Source of the DNA: Xanthomonas arboricola pv. populi
GTDB taxonomy: Bacteria; Pseudomonadota; Gammaproteobacteria; Xanthomonadales; Xanthomonadaceae
DNA: 64,000 nucleotides
Assembly (NCBI RefSeq): GCF_002939945.1
Contig: NZ_MDEB01000001.1
Span: forward strand, 1,229,606 to 1,293,605
Direction: 5' to 3'
Part shown: positions 37,363 to 46,783 of the stretch, piece after piece
Layout of the letters: each line of letters begins with the position of its first letter
How positions within the stretch are numbered: the stretch's first letter is position 1
Translations under genes and position numbers: made by a program
The notes under the pieces: generated by a model
Seen by the model: only the letters and a program-made list of their open reading frames with translations
The model's database searches: none
What the model was told of the DNA's origin: nothing

Positions 37363-37388
37363 ACGGCGCGGCCTTCGAGCCGCGCCGT
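37363..37388 (+). terminator. GC-rich hairpin after the M16 peptidase gene
   Basis: ACGGCGCGGC and GCCGCGCCGT form a perfect 10-bp stem with a 6-base loop, 20 bases past the stop codon. No T-tract follows, so it could be a transcript-end stabiliser rather than a classical terminator. Confidence 0.5.
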
Positions 37389-37656
37389 TGCCAGATGCGC
37401 GGTACGCAATGGTGCGTGCGCGTATGAGTACCCGGTTCCTGCGTGCAATGCGCAGGCATCGCACGCGGGTTGGCAAACTCGCACCAGCGCTTCAGCCCGC
37501 CTGCCGCATGCACGCTCGCGTGCGCAGTGCAACGCGGATGTGGATCTGGATCCGCCCTTCAGACCACGCGAAGGCGCGCGGCCGATATCCACGCCGCGTT
37601 ATCGGCGGTGTCGGTATCGTGACACCTTTCTTGCTCGCGCTTGCCTGGCTTATTCG

Positions 37657-38595
37657 ATGAAGCAAATGCCCCCGGCTGACGAAGCCTCCCGCCAACAGGT
37701 CCTGGATGGCTATCGCATCGTCGACAGCCTGCCCGAGGACACCTACCAGGACATCGTGCAGCTAGCGGCCTCCCTGTGCAACACGCCGATCGCACTGATG
37801 TCGTTGGTCGATCGCGACCGCCAATGGTTCAAGGCCCAGCTCGGCCTGGGCATGCAGCAGACCGACCGCAGCCAGGCAGTCTGCGATCACGCGATCCGCA
37901 GCCCCGAGCAATTGATGGAAGTGCGCGACCTCACCCAGGACAGCCGCTTTGCCGACATCTCGGTCGTCACCGGCGACACCGGTGCGTGCTTCTATGCCGG
38001 CATGCCGCTGGTGACCTCCGACGGCGTGGCACTGGGCACCGTCTGCGTGCTCGACACCGAGCCGCGCACGCTCACCGACATTCAACGCACCGGGCTGCAG
38101 GCATTGGCGCGCGTCACCATGCGCCTGCTGGACGAGCGCAAGCGCGAGTTGCAGCTCGAGCGCGAGGCAATCCTGCAGCCAGTGGCGCCGATGGCGCCGT
38201 TGGCCATCCCCGTGACCGCCGACACCTGTTATCACCTGGTGATTCTGGAAGTGCAGGAACTGGCCGCGCTGGCCGAAAAACAAAGCGAGCGGCTGTTGGG
38301 CCGCGCCTTGCAACAGCTCGACCAGGCCTTGGCCGCGCAAGCGCAAGCTGACGGCGACAGCGTGGACCGTGTGACCGACAGCGCCGAATTCATCGCCGTG
38401 CTGCGCGGCCCAGATGCCGAACAGAAGCTGCAGGGCCTGCGCGACATCGCCCACCAGCAGCATGCGCACGGCCTGACGGTGCTGATCGGCCAGGCGCAGG
38501 CAACCCGCGGCGACGAGCCAATCGGCCAGGTGTTCCTGCGTGCGGAAGTCGCGCTGAGTGCGGAGAAAGACCGTTACCGCCAGAGCCTGGCGTGA
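37657..38595 (+). CDS. GAF-domain protein with a degenerate GGDEF domain
   Basis: A 312-residue cytoplasmic protein. The GAF domain (about 15-160) is closely related to that of the diguanylate cyclase at 31403-34000, sharing the words PIAL(M/V)SL and DRQWFKA. Residues about 190-310 resemble a GGDEF fold in layout (HLVILEVQELAALAEKQ, LLGRALQQLDQAL, VLIGQAQA, RAEVALSAEKDRYR). The signature reads DSAEF at 241-245 and the metal-binding aspartate segment is lost, so cyclase activity is not expected. It may be a GTP-, c-di-GMP- or ligand-sensing adaptor. It lies 314 bp after the M16 gene. Confidence 0.82.
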   Translation: MKQMPPADEASRQQVLDGYRIVDSLPEDTYQDIVQLAASLCNTPIALMSLVDRDRQWFKAQLGLGMQQTDRSQAVCDHAIRSPEQLMEVRDLTQDSRFADISVVTGDTGACFYAGMPLVTSDGVALGTVCVLDTEPRTLTDIQRTGLQALARVTMRLLDERKRELQLEREAILQPVAPMAPLAIPVTADTCYHLVILEVQELAALAEKQSERLLGRALQQLDQALAAQAQADGDSVDRVTDSAEFIAVLRGPDAEQKLQGLRDIAHQQHAHGLTVLIGQAQATRGDEPIGQVFLRAEVALSAEKDRYRQSLA

Positions 38596-38878
38596 CGTTT
38601 CCGGTCGGCACCTGACGTGGCGCCGGATCGGGACCGGGATGCCTTGGGACTGCGTGGGAGACAGCGTCGCTGGTGATTCGACTCCCCGCGACCAACAACA
38701 CCTGGTGCCTGGGTGCATGGCGGAAGGACGGTTTTTACCTCTTCTGCCAGGAAAGTCCCAAGTCCTGAACTCTCTCAGTTTAGGGACATTCAAACGACAT
38801 TGAAGCTTGAGACTCGCTCGCCTTGAAAGGCGTGCGGTACGCTTTTGTAGCGGTCGATCTGGCGCTTTGCTGGAGGGC

Positions 38879-38980
38879 CCTTGCCCGCCCACCGTCGCAG
38901 GACACGCTGCAAGTACGTCCCTGTAAGCCCTTACGCGGCATCCATGCCGCGTAAGGTCCCGCGACGGTGGGCGGGCAAGG
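38879..38980. repeat. Nested palindromic element, type I (copy 3, inverted)
   Basis: Arms 38879-38902 and 38957-38980 pair with one mismatch over 24 bp. The inner hairpin TTACGCGGCAT-CC-ATGCCGCGTAA lies at 38931-38954, near the right arm. The whole element is therefore inverted relative to copy 1, and the conserved flank appears as its reverse complement on the right. Confidence 0.9.
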
Positions 38981-39122
38981 GCCAGTCGAGATGGTCGGGG
39001 CGCATGGAAGAGCAGTGCTGGATGCGCCTTGTTCGATCATTGAAGCATCGGCTCCAGGTCTGATGCACATGCACACTGCACGACAGGCAGCCTTTTAGAT
39101 GAGCGTCGACCAACTGTCTGGT

Positions 39123-39225
39123 GCGGTGCCCTCGCCGCTTGCGGGACCGTGTGGCGGCATGGATGCCGCCACCGAGCACCCAGGGACGGGTTCACGGCGT
39201 GTCCCGCAAGCGGTGAGGGCACCGC
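39123..39225. repeat. Nested palindromic element, type II (copy 2)
   Basis: Arms 39123-39146 and 39202-39225 (GCGGTGCCCTCGCCGCTT...) pair with one mismatch over 24 bp around an inner hairpin GTGGCGGCAT-GG-ATGCCGCCAC. The left flank AACTGTCTG is shared with copy 1 in reverse complement. Confidence 0.9.
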
Positions 39226-39361
39226 GCACGCGGCTCACCGAGCTGTTGACTACACCCAGATACCGCGACGCACTGAAATTCAGTCGTCTTGTTAGCAGCC
39301 TTCTAAAGGTGCTGTCAGCCACCTACAGCTCAGCTGCAGGCAAACGCGCTCACCGAACCAC

Positions 39362-40375
39362 TCACCCGATCGCACACTGCTTCAACTGGCGGTCGGCGTA
39401 CCACAGCGCGCGGCGGGCCAGATCGTAGGCGCTGTCGGCCTGGCGCGGCAGCAGTTGCGCGGCCATCACCGGGTCCGCACCGTTGTTCAAGGCGTGCTCG
39501 GCACGTTCCAGATCGCCCAGGTGCGTGCGTACCTGCGACAACAGGGATTTGCGTTTGGACGCATCGCAACGCGCGCTGCGTTGTTCCAGCGCCGCCAGCG
39601 CCTCGCGGATGCGGCGGCTGGCTTCGCCCTTGAGATCGGGCGGCGTCTCATGCGCGATCGGCGCGGCCTTGTAGGCATCTCCGGTCGCGTCGCTGCCGAT
39701 CTCGGCCTGATTGCCCGCCAACGCGGGGTTGAAGCGCACATCAGGCGGTGGTCGCGCCTTGGCCACCTGCGTCTGCGGCCCGTTGAGCATGTCGTTGAAC
39801 TTCTTCATGCCGCGATTCATTTCCTGCATCGCCACATCGCCCAGCGTGCCGTCGCTCTTCCAGTCCTTGGCAAAGCGCGTGTCCTGGTATTGCACCGGGT
39901 TGACCCGTTCCATCACATTGCGCGCCTTGGCCTGCGCGCGTTCGTCGGTCATGCCCGGCGGCACCGCGGCGCCGGCCTGCGCCATCGGGTCGACCTGCGC
40001 ATCGCGCGGCATGCGCAAGCGGCCTTCGCGGGTGTAGAGCTGGGCCGCCATCGATTCGCCAGCCGGCGCGTTGGCGGCCGCCACCTGCCGCTGCGGCGGT
40101 GGGGTGCGTGTTGGCGGTGGCGCGCTGCGCGCGGCCGATGCCGCGGCCGGCGCTGCGCGCGGTGCGGGTTCGCGTTGCTGCGGCGGCGTCACCGGCGCCG
40201 GCAGCGTCAACGGCGGTCGCGGCACGAAGTAGACCTGCAAACTGTCGTCGTGTTGCACGGTGTCGCGCGGCGGCGGCATATACAGCAACAGACAGGCAAG
40301 AAAGAACAGGATCGCGCCCGTGCATGCGACAGCGGCGACATGCGGGACAAGCGTTTCCTTCCTGCGGGTAATCAC
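39362..40375 (-). CDS. Hypothetical membrane-anchored protein with proline-rich linker
   Basis: A 337-residue protein that I do not recognise. One N-terminal membrane segment (about residues 11-32, preceded by positive charges) anchors it in the inner membrane. A periplasmic Pro/Ala-rich stretch follows (about 50-105), then a largely helical, charged C-terminal region (about 130-337) containing one cysteine near residue 280 and one near the end. The architecture resembles a TonB-like or cell-envelope linker protein, but I see no TonB motif. The GTG at 40375 is preferred because it places basic residues just before the membrane segment; an ATG at 40441 is possible. No operon partner is evident. 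Confidence 0.72.
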   Translation of the reverse strand: MITRRKETLVPHVAAVACTGAILFFLACLLLYMPPPRDTVQHDDSLQVYFVPRPPLTLPAPVTPPQQREPAPRAAPAAASAARSAPPPTRTPPPQRQVAAANAPAGESMAAQLYTREGRLRMPRDAQVDPMAQAGAAVPPGMTDERAQAKARNVMERVNPVQYQDTRFAKDWKSDGTLGDVAMQEMNRGMKKFNDMLNGPQTQVAKARPPPDVRFNPALAGNQAEIGSDATGDAYKAAPIAHETPPDLKGEASRRIREALAALEQRSARCDASKRKSLLSQVRTHLGDLERAEHALNNGADPVMAAQLLPRQADSAYDLARRALWYADRQLKQCAIG

Positions 40376-40659
40376 AATGCGGGAGACCGATGAGATGAGA
40401 GATGCGCACGCCGCACCGTGAACCCGGTGCAGGACGCGCAAATCTAGCGGGCGTGGCGTTTGCGCGCGTTTGAAATTCGTTGTTTGGGCCGCAGGCGCCA
40501 GCCGCCATTCACATTAGCGAGCGCGGCGACCGACGCGTGGCGCTTGCCGACAGGCGCTGCCGTTGCCCCGGCGACATGGATCCTGCGTGCTGTGGCGGCG
40601 GGCGCTCGGCCCACATCCGGTCGATGCCGCGGCTGGCCAGGGTGCATGCCGCACTCGCC

Positions 40660-41412
40660 TCAGTCATCCTCCGGGCGGTACAGCCGCTGGCAAACCTCGC
40701 AGAAAAACGCCCGCCGCCCGGCCTTGCCCAGGTGCTTTCGATACTGCAGCGGCGCACCATCGCGTGGGCAGCTGGTTTTGGTATGCACCTGATAATGCTT
40801 CTTCAGCACGAAGGCCTTTTTCCAGGCGTAGAAGTCGAAACTGTACGCGCGCGCCTGGGTGACCAGTTCGCCGAGCTTGCGCGCCGGCAACGCGCCCACT
40901 GCGCTTTCCGGATGCACACGGATGCGATGCAGCACTTCGTTCTTGATGATGTTGCCGACACCGGCAAAGATGGTCTGGTCCAGCAATGCATCGGCGGCGA
41001 GCATGCCGGGCGCAGCGCGTAATTTGCGCCGTGCCTGCGCGCCATCCCAGAGCGGGCTCATGACGTCGGCCGTCCAGTCGTAGACCTCGTCCAGCGGGCG
41101 CTCGATGAACTGCACCGAGCAGGCGTAGAAATTCAACCGCTGCCCCTTGGAAAACTCAAGACACAGACGCGGCACCGCATTCGGCTTGTCTTCGTCGATG
41201 CGATAACTGCCGAACAACAGAAAGTGGATGCGCACGCTGAACTGCGCGCACTCGATCAGGAAGTGCTTGCCCCAGCTGCGTAATGCCAACACCTTTTGCT
41301 GCTCCAGCCGCGCGATGGCCTGCTTGCTGTTGCCGGACACGCGCAGAATCTTGCGACCGACAAACGCTTCGGTCTGCTCGCGCAGGATGACAAGGGAAGG
41401 ACCTTCTGGCAT
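40660..41412 (-). CDS. Fpg/Nei-family DNA glycosylase (endonuclease VIII-like)
   Basis: A 250-residue base-excision repair enzyme. It starts MPEGPS, giving the catalytic N-terminal Pro2 and Glu3, and has the conserved Lys in SWGKHFL. The helix-two-turn-helix region with GVGNIIKNEVLHRIRVHP is near residue 160. A C-terminal zinc-finger region has CPRD...FCEVC. The second cysteine of the first pair is aspartate, so the zinc site is incomplete or altered. The start at 41412 is dictated by the family's N-terminus. It is divergent from the DUF72 gene by 107 bp. Confidence 0.88.
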   Translation of the reverse strand: MPEGPSLVILREQTEAFVGRKILRVSGNSKQAIARLEQQKVLALRSWGKHFLIECAQFSVRIHFLLFGSYRIDEDKPNAVPRLCLEFSKGQRLNFYACSVQFIERPLDEVYDWTADVMSPLWDGAQARRKLRAAPGMLAADALLDQTIFAGVGNIIKNEVLHRIRVHPESAVGALPARKLGELVTQARAYSFDFYAWKKAFVLKKHYQVHTKTSCPRDGAPLQYRKHLGKAGRRAFFCEVCQRLYRPEDD

Positions 41413-41519
41413 GCGCCCAGTATCGAAGGCGCCGGTGAGTCGACCGTGAGCGCAATGCACACGCGACGCTGACACGCGTGCATGCATAGAGTGCTGCCCC
41501 CTGGTCTTGCGCACACCTC

Positions 41520-42302
41520 ATGCAGGCTCGTTCATCCATCGCCCCGCCGCGCGTGCGCTGTGGCTGCGCAGGCTGGTCGATTCCGGCCGCCGACCGCGCC
41601 GCATTCGGCGACGGCGCCAGCGTCCTGCAGCGCTATGCCACACGTTTTGATGCAGTGGAAATCAACTCCTCGTTCCATCGCCCGCACCGTGCCAGTACCT
41701 ACGCACGCTGGGCCGACAGCGTGCCGGAGGATTTCCGCTTTTCGGTCAAGCTGCCACGCAGCATCAGCCACGATGCACGTCTGCAGGGTGTCGGCGCGTT
41801 GCTGGATGCATTCCTCGCCCAGGCCGGCGCGCTGGGCACGCGACTGGGCTGCCTGCTGCTGCAACTGCCGCCCAGCGCCGTCTTCGATGCGCCAGTGGCG
41901 GCCAGATTTTTCGCCATGCTGCGGCGGCGCTGGGACGGCGACGTGGTCTGCGAACCGCGCCATGCCAGCTGGTTCCTCCCGCAGGCACAGGCGCTGCTGG
42001 CGCGCCACCGCATCGCACGCTGCGCCGCCGATCCGGCACCGGTGCCGGACGCCGCCACACCGGGTGCGACAGCCGGCCCGCACTACTGGCGCTGGCACGG
42101 CGCACCGCGCATTTACTACAGCAGCTACGACGACAGTGCGCTGCAGACATTGGCCGACGCGGTGCGTAACGCAGCGTACGACGCGGCGCATCCGCAGGCA
42201 GAACGCTGGGTGATCTTCGACAATACCGCCGCCGGGCTGGCGGTGCCCAACGCGCTGCAGCTGCAGCGGTGTCTGCAGACCGATCGCCGGCGCCCAAGCT
42301 GA
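41520..42302 (+). CDS. DUF72 family TIM-barrel protein
   Basis: A 260-residue cytoplasmic protein of the DUF72 (YecE) family. Its hallmarks are present: CGCAGWSIP at the start, RYATRFDAVEINSSFHRPH near residue 40, FRFSVKLPRSISH near 72, LLLQLPPS near 112, and a C-terminal YSSYDDSALQTLAD and FDNTAAG. The fold is a TIM barrel and the function is unknown. No partner gene is adjacent apart from the divergent DNA glycosylase gene. Confidence 0.9.
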   Translation: MQARSSIAPPRVRCGCAGWSIPAADRAAFGDGASVLQRYATRFDAVEINSSFHRPHRASTYARWADSVPEDFRFSVKLPRSISHDARLQGVGALLDAFLAQAGALGTRLGCLLLQLPPSAVFDAPVAARFFAMLRRRWDGDVVCEPRHASWFLPQAQALLARHRIARCAADPAPVPDAATPGATAGPHYWRWHGAPRIYYSSYDDSALQTLADAVRNAAYDAAHPQAERWVIFDNTAAGLAVPNALQLQRCLQTDRRRPS

Positions 42303-42738
42303 CGCACGAGGACAGCAAGCCGCCTGCTCAGCGACAGGCCACGCTTTATCGGACTGCAGCCGGTGCGTCCACGCCGCCGCAATCGGTCAGGCCAGCAAGG
42401 CCGACCTGCCGCCGGCCATTACCCACATTCGCCGGCTGCCTTGCACTGGCACCCGTCGCTCACCGCGCTGCACCCCGCCGCGCGGTGTGGCGCGCATCTT
42501 GCGGCAACGCCGGCAATCCGACGCGACCTGGACGCGGCTCAAGCTGCCTCGATCCGGGCCGATAGGCCTGAATCGGCAACGCAACCCGCGCAATCACCTG
42601 CAGCACCGCGCCGGATCACCTTGCTGAATCCTGTCGTCTCCGTGCGACGTCTGTCGGCCTGCCGACACCGTCGTCCGGCCCCGCCCGCCACTTCGGTCGT
42701 TTACCATGCCGCACGTCATTGCCCGTTCTGGAGATGCC
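42303..42738. other. Gene-free spacer upstream of treA
   Basis: This 436-bp spacer is presumed to contain the trehalase promoter. I see no repeat copy, no gene and no convincing operator. Confidence 0.5.
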
Positions 42739-44412
42739 ATGAGTTCTGCCGCGCCCCCGTGCTGCACGTCGCTGCTTGGCCTGTCGCTGAGCATGTTCGT
42801 GGCGCCCTGCACGCTGACCGCCGCGCCAATGGACACTCCGGTCGTCAACGCACCGGCGGCCACCCCGCCCACGCCCGACCTGGCCTACCCGGAACTGTTC
42901 CAGGCGGTGCAGCGCGGCGAGCTGTTCGACGACCAGAAGCACTTCGTCGACTTTCTGCCGCTGCGCGACCCGGCGCTGATCAACGCCGACTATCTGGCGC
43001 AGCACGATCACCCGGGCTTTGACCTGCGCAAGTTCGTGGATGCCAATTTCGAAGAGTCGCCGCCGGTGCAGACCGATGCGATCCGCCAGGACACCGCGCT
43101 GCGCGAGCACATCGACGAACTGTGGCCCAAGCTGGTGCGCAGCCAGACCCACGTGCCGCCGTACAGCAGCCTGCTGGCGCTTCCATATCCGTACGTGGTA
43201 CCGGGCGGGCGGTTCCGCGAGGTGTACTACTGGGATTCCTACTTCACCATGCTCGGCCTGGTGAAGAGCGGGCAGACCACGCTCAGCCGCCAGATGCTGG
43301 ACAACTTCGCCTACCTGATCGACACCTACGGGCATATCCCCAACGGCAATCGCAGCTACTACCTGAGCCGCTCGCAGCCGCCGTTCTTCTCCTACATGGT
43401 GGAACTGCAGGCCGGCGTGGAAGGCGAAGCGGTCTACCAGCGCTACCTGCCGCAGCTGCAGAAGGAATACGCCTACTGGATGCAGGGCAGCGAGGACCTG
43501 CAGCCCGGCCAGGCCGCGCGCCATGTGGTGCGCCTGGCCGACGGCAGCCTGCTCAACCGTTACTGGGACGAGCGCGACACCCCGCGCCCGGAAGCCTGGC
43601 TGCACGACACCCGCACCGCCGCCGAGGCCGGCGACCGCCCGGCCGCCGAGGTCTACCGCGACCTGCGCGCCGGCGCCGAGAGCGGCTGGGACTACACCAG
43701 CCGCTGGCTGGCCGATGGGCAGAACCTGCGCACCATCCGCACCACCGCCATCGTGCCGATCGATCTGAACAGCCTGCTGTATCACCTGGAGCGCACCCTG
43801 GCCCAGGCCTGTGCGCAGCCGGGCGTCGAGTGCACGCAGGACTACGCGGCGCTGGCACTGCAACGCAAGCAGGCCATCGATGCGCACCTATGGAACGCGG
43901 CCGGCTACTACGCCGACTACGACTGGCAGACACGCAAGCTCAGCGACCAGGTCACCGCCGCGGCGCTGTATCCGCTATTCACCGGCCTGGCGACCGACGC
44001 GCATGCCAAACGCACCGCCAGCACCGTACGCGCGCGCCTGCTGCGCCCCGGCGGCCTGGCCACCACTGCAGTGAAGACCGGCCAGCAGTGGGACGAACCC
44101 AATGGCTGGGCGCCGCTGCAATGGGTGGCGGTGGACGGCCTGCGCCGTTATGGCGAAGACGCGCTGGCACGCACCATCGGCGAGCGCTTCCTCACCCAGG
44201 TGCAGGCGCTGTTCGCACGCGAGCACAAGCTGGTCGAAAAATACGGGCTGGAAGCCGATGCGGCCGGCGGTGGCGGTGGCGAATACGCGCTGCAGGACGG
44301 CTTCGGCTGGACCAACGGCGTCACCTTGATGCTGTTGAACCTGTATCCGGACACCGCGACCAAGCCGGCGCCGGCCAAGCGCGTGCGCAAGCCCGAAGCG
44401 GCCACGCGCTAA
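42739..44412 (+). CDS. treA: Periplasmic trehalase (GH37)
   Basis: A 557-residue enzyme that hydrolyses trehalose to two glucoses in the periplasm. An N-terminal signal segment ends by about residue 30. Both GH37 signatures are present, PGGRFREVYYWDSY (near 155) and QWDEPNGWAP (near 452). The general-acid aspartate lies in ESGWDYTSRW and the glutamate in the GGGGEYALQDGFGW tail. The ATG at 42739 has GGAG at good spacing. The length agrees with E. coli TreA (565). It is convergent with the arabinanase gene and ends in a long hairpin. Confidence 0.96.
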   Translation: MSSAAPPCCTSLLGLSLSMFVAPCTLTAAPMDTPVVNAPAATPPTPDLAYPELFQAVQRGELFDDQKHFVDFLPLRDPALINADYLAQHDHPGFDLRKFVDANFEESPPVQTDAIRQDTALREHIDELWPKLVRSQTHVPPYSSLLALPYPYVVPGGRFREVYYWDSYFTMLGLVKSGQTTLSRQMLDNFAYLIDTYGHIPNGNRSYYLSRSQPPFFSYMVELQAGVEGEAVYQRYLPQLQKEYAYWMQGSEDLQPGQAARHVVRLADGSLLNRYWDERDTPRPEAWLHDTRTAAEAGDRPAAEVYRDLRAGAESGWDYTSRWLADGQNLRTIRTTAIVPIDLNSLLYHLERTLAQACAQPGVECTQDYAALALQRKQAIDAHLWNAAGYYADYDWQTRKLSDQVTAAALYPLFTGLATDAHAKRTASTVRARLLRPGGLATTAVKTGQQWDEPNGWAPLQWVAVDGLRRYGEDALARTIGERFLTQVQALFAREHKLVEKYGLEADAAGGGGGEYALQDGFGWTNGVTLMLLNLYPDTATKPAPAKRVRKPEAATR

Positions 44413-44420
44413 GTGTGCGC

Positions 44421-44453
44421 CAGCGGCTGCCGGGCACTGCCCGGCAGCCGCTG
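44421..44453 (+). terminator. Long perfect hairpin after treA
   Basis: A 16-bp perfect inverted repeat starting CAGCGGCTGCCGGGCA lies eight bases past the treA stop, with almost no loop. There is no T-tract. It probably ends or protects the treA transcript, and it could also face the convergent GH43 transcript. Confidence 0.55.
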
Positions 44454-44560
44454 GCGGCATCGCAGTTCTGGCAGTCGGCAACGCCGGCCGATCACTCCGA
44501 CACGCATCGCCTGATCGTTGCGTCATTGCAGAGCGCCGCAGCGTGTTCCATTGATCGTTG

Positions 44561-45565
44561 CTACTGCACCACCGGCCATGCACTGCTGTCGTAACCCAGC
44601 CGATTGATGCCCAGGCGCGCGTCGCCGCGGTCGTCGTAATAGTGGTAGACCAGGATGTCGCCGTCGCCATCGCGAAACACTGATTGCCCGCCCGGCCCAT
44701 GCATGCTGCCCAAGCCGGACTGGATCACCGTGCCGCCGCCGTTGCGCATGTCCACACCGGCGCGATCCAGATACGGCCCGGTCACCGAGCGCGCACGCCC
44801 CACCGCAATCTTGTAGGTGCTGCTGGCGCCCTTGCAGCACGCATCGAACGACACGAACAGGTAGTACCAGCCATTGGCCTGCTGGATGAAAGGCGCCTCC
44901 ACCGCGCCCGGGGACGGCCGGCTCGCCAGGCTGTAGCGCGCCGTGTTGCCGGACAGCTGCTTGCCGGTGCCGGGATCGAGCTGGATCAGCTTGATCCCCG
45001 ACCAGAACGAGCCGAACGCCAACCACCACTTGCCATTGCCATCCACCACCAGATTGCCGTCGATGGCGTTGTAGTCGTCGCTGCTTTTGGAGGTGTAGAC
45101 GATGCCTTGATCCTTCCACGAGCCTGGTTTGCCGGTGCTGCTGCTGGCAAGCGCAATCGCGGAGGTATTGGTGGCGAACTTGGAGGCGGTGTAATACATC
45201 AGATACTTGCCGTCGTGGAAGGACACATCCGGCGCCCACAGCTGGTTGTCCGGGTTGTAGCTGCGCACCCAGCTCGGCATGCTGCTGAAGATCGCACCCG
45301 CGTTGCTGAATGTGGTCCGGTCGGTACTGGTGACCACGCCGGTAGTGGCATAGATGTAGTAACGCCCATCGCTCAGCTTGAGCATCGACGGATCGTGCAC
45401 GATGGTGTCACCGCTCACCACGCCCGGCCCCACGGCCGCGTGCGCGGGTACGCTGTGCAAGCAAAGCGCAATGGCAATCACGGCCATTAGCCACGCGATC
45501 GTGCCGTCACGCAGCGGCATTCCAGACCAGCCCCCTTCCACTCGACTGCCGCCACTAACGCGCAT
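44561..45565 (-). CDS. Exported arabinan endo-1,5-alpha-L-arabinosidase (GH43)
   Basis: A 334-residue secreted enzyme that cuts the arabinan side chains of pectin. A signal peptide with a long polar start ends near residue 43 (AHA). The five-bladed GH43 propeller follows, with the base Asp in VHDPSML, the pKa-tuning Asp in NAIDGNLV and the acid Glu in GAVEAPFI. The ATG at 45565 is supported by a perfect AAGGAG six to seven bases upstream; a start at 45520 would give a shorter signal. With the cellulase and the expansin it belongs to the plant-wall attack set. Confidence 0.93.
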   Translation of the reverse strand: MRVSGGSRVEGGWSGMPLRDGTIAWLMAVIAIALCLHSVPAHAAVGPGVVSGDTIVHDPSMLKLSDGRYYIYATTGVVTSTDRTTFSNAGAIFSSMPSWVRSYNPDNQLWAPDVSFHDGKYLMYYTASKFATNTSAIALASSSTGKPGSWKDQGIVYTSKSSDDYNAIDGNLVVDGNGKWWLAFGSFWSGIKLIQLDPGTGKQLSGNTARYSLASRPSPGAVEAPFIQQANGWYYLFVSFDACCKGASSTYKIAVGRARSVTGPYLDRAGVDMRNGGGTVIQSGLGSMHGPGGQSVFRDGDGDILVYHYYDDRGDARLGINRLGYDSSAWPVVQ

Positions 45566-46040
45566 CGCCCACTCCTTGAATAACGTAAGGACGTTTTCTG
45601 TAGGAGCAATCTAGCGCGGCAGAAATGCCACGAATCCGACGCTGATCTCAGAAGCACGGCGCAAGCCGAGCGGTTGTCTTATTTGCGACGTGCCTTCGTG
45701 CCGAACTGTGTAACGCACCTGAGATTCCATATGCCGGTGCGTGGCGCACATACGGTCACTGCACCAGTAGCGTATCGGAGTTATCTCTTCATCGTCTTGC
45801 ATCGCGTCGATGACAACCCGTCTCCATGACGCTGCAAAACTACAGCACCACTCCACCACGACGCGCAGATCCCGATTGGTCGTCGCCTCGTTGTGGCCGT
45901 GATCGTGCGCGCCGACGCGCTGACTGAGCACCATGTGCGCCGCAACTCTGCAGACGTAAAGCGACTCGCACATCGGCACGCTTCGAAGACACAGGCCTGC
46001 CGCGTATCATGCGCACTCTTTCACGCATCGGGATGGACCC
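45566..46040. other. Gene-free spacer
   Basis: This 475-bp spacer lies between the divergent arabinanase and AIM24 genes. A minus-strand frame (45611-45979) has no ribosome site or recognisable composition, so I do not call it. Confidence 0.5.
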
Positions 46041-46736
46041 ATGGCCGTACGCACGCTCAACGAATTTCTCGCCCATTCCAAGGAAAAGGACGTCAGCCCC
46101 GATCCGTTCGAACTGGAAAACCCGCATCTGCTGGAAGTGCGCCTCGACGGCATGGTGTGGTCCAAGGCCGGCGCCATGGTCGCGCGTACCGGCAACGTCA
46201 AGTTCACCCGCGAGGGGCTGCTGGAACAGGGCCTGGGCAATCTGCTGAAGAAGGCCGTCAGCGGCGAAGGCATGCAACTGATGAAGGCCGAAGGCCAGGG
46301 CCGGGTGTATCTGGCCGACCTCGGCAAGCTGGTGACCTTGCTGCGTTTGAATGGCGAGGCGATCTTCGTCAACGGCAACGACGTGCTGGCCTTCGAATCC
46401 GGCGTCGAGCACAAGATCACGATGATGCGCAAGGTGGCCGGCATGCTGTCCGGCGGCCTGTTCAACGTGCGCCTGAGCGGCCACGGCATCGTGGCGATCA
46501 CCTCGCACTACGAACCGCTGACCCTGCCGGTCACCGCCGCCAGCGGCCCGGTGTTCACCGACCCCAATGCCACCGTGGCCTGGTCGGGCACGCTGTCCCC
46601 CGAGTTGGTCACCGACGTGTCGATCGGCACGCTGTTCGGCCGCGGCTCGGGCGAGAGCCTGCAGATGCGTTTTGCCGGTGAAGGCTGGGTGGTGGTGCAG
46701 CCGTACGAAGAAGCCAGTTTCCAGGCCAAGGGCTGA
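46041..46736 (+). CDS. AIM24 family protein
   Basis: A 231-residue protein of the AIM24/TIGR00266 type, built from repeated beta strands (LEVRLDGMVWSKAGAMVARTG, RVYLADLGKLVTLLRLNGE). The fold resembles a tubby-like or double-psi beta structure. The molecular role is not established in bacteria. There is no signal peptide or membrane segment. It is followed by two GTAGGAGCG palindromes and then the convergent CorA-type gene. Confidence 0.87.
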   Translation: MAVRTLNEFLAHSKEKDVSPDPFELENPHLLEVRLDGMVWSKAGAMVARTGNVKFTREGLLEQGLGNLLKKAVSGEGMQLMKAEGQGRVYLADLGKLVTLLRLNGEAIFVNGNDVLAFESGVEHKITMMRKVAGMLSGGLFNVRLSGHGIVAITSHYEPLTLPVTAASGPVFTDPNATVAWSGTLSPELVTDVSIGTLFGRGSGESLQMRFAGEGWVVVQPYEEASFQAKG

Positions 46737-46783
46737 TCCAGGCCGCCCGGCAGCAATCAACAAGGCGCATCCCAGCCCACCCT

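Larger units (their letters stand above)
38596..39361. other. Gene-free region with two nested palindromes
   Basis: I find no supportable gene in this 766-bp region. It contains a type I element (38879-38980) and a type II element (39123-39225), the same pairing as at 22362-22756. Confidence 0.65.

Noticed and set aside
38596-39361. Remnant of an insertion sequence in the repeat-rich gap
   Set aside because: No transposase fragment could be read in any frame; only palindromes are present.
45611-45979. Possible 122-codon gene on the minus strand
   Set aside because: There is no ribosome site, no recognisable family, and the composition is not clearly protein-like.
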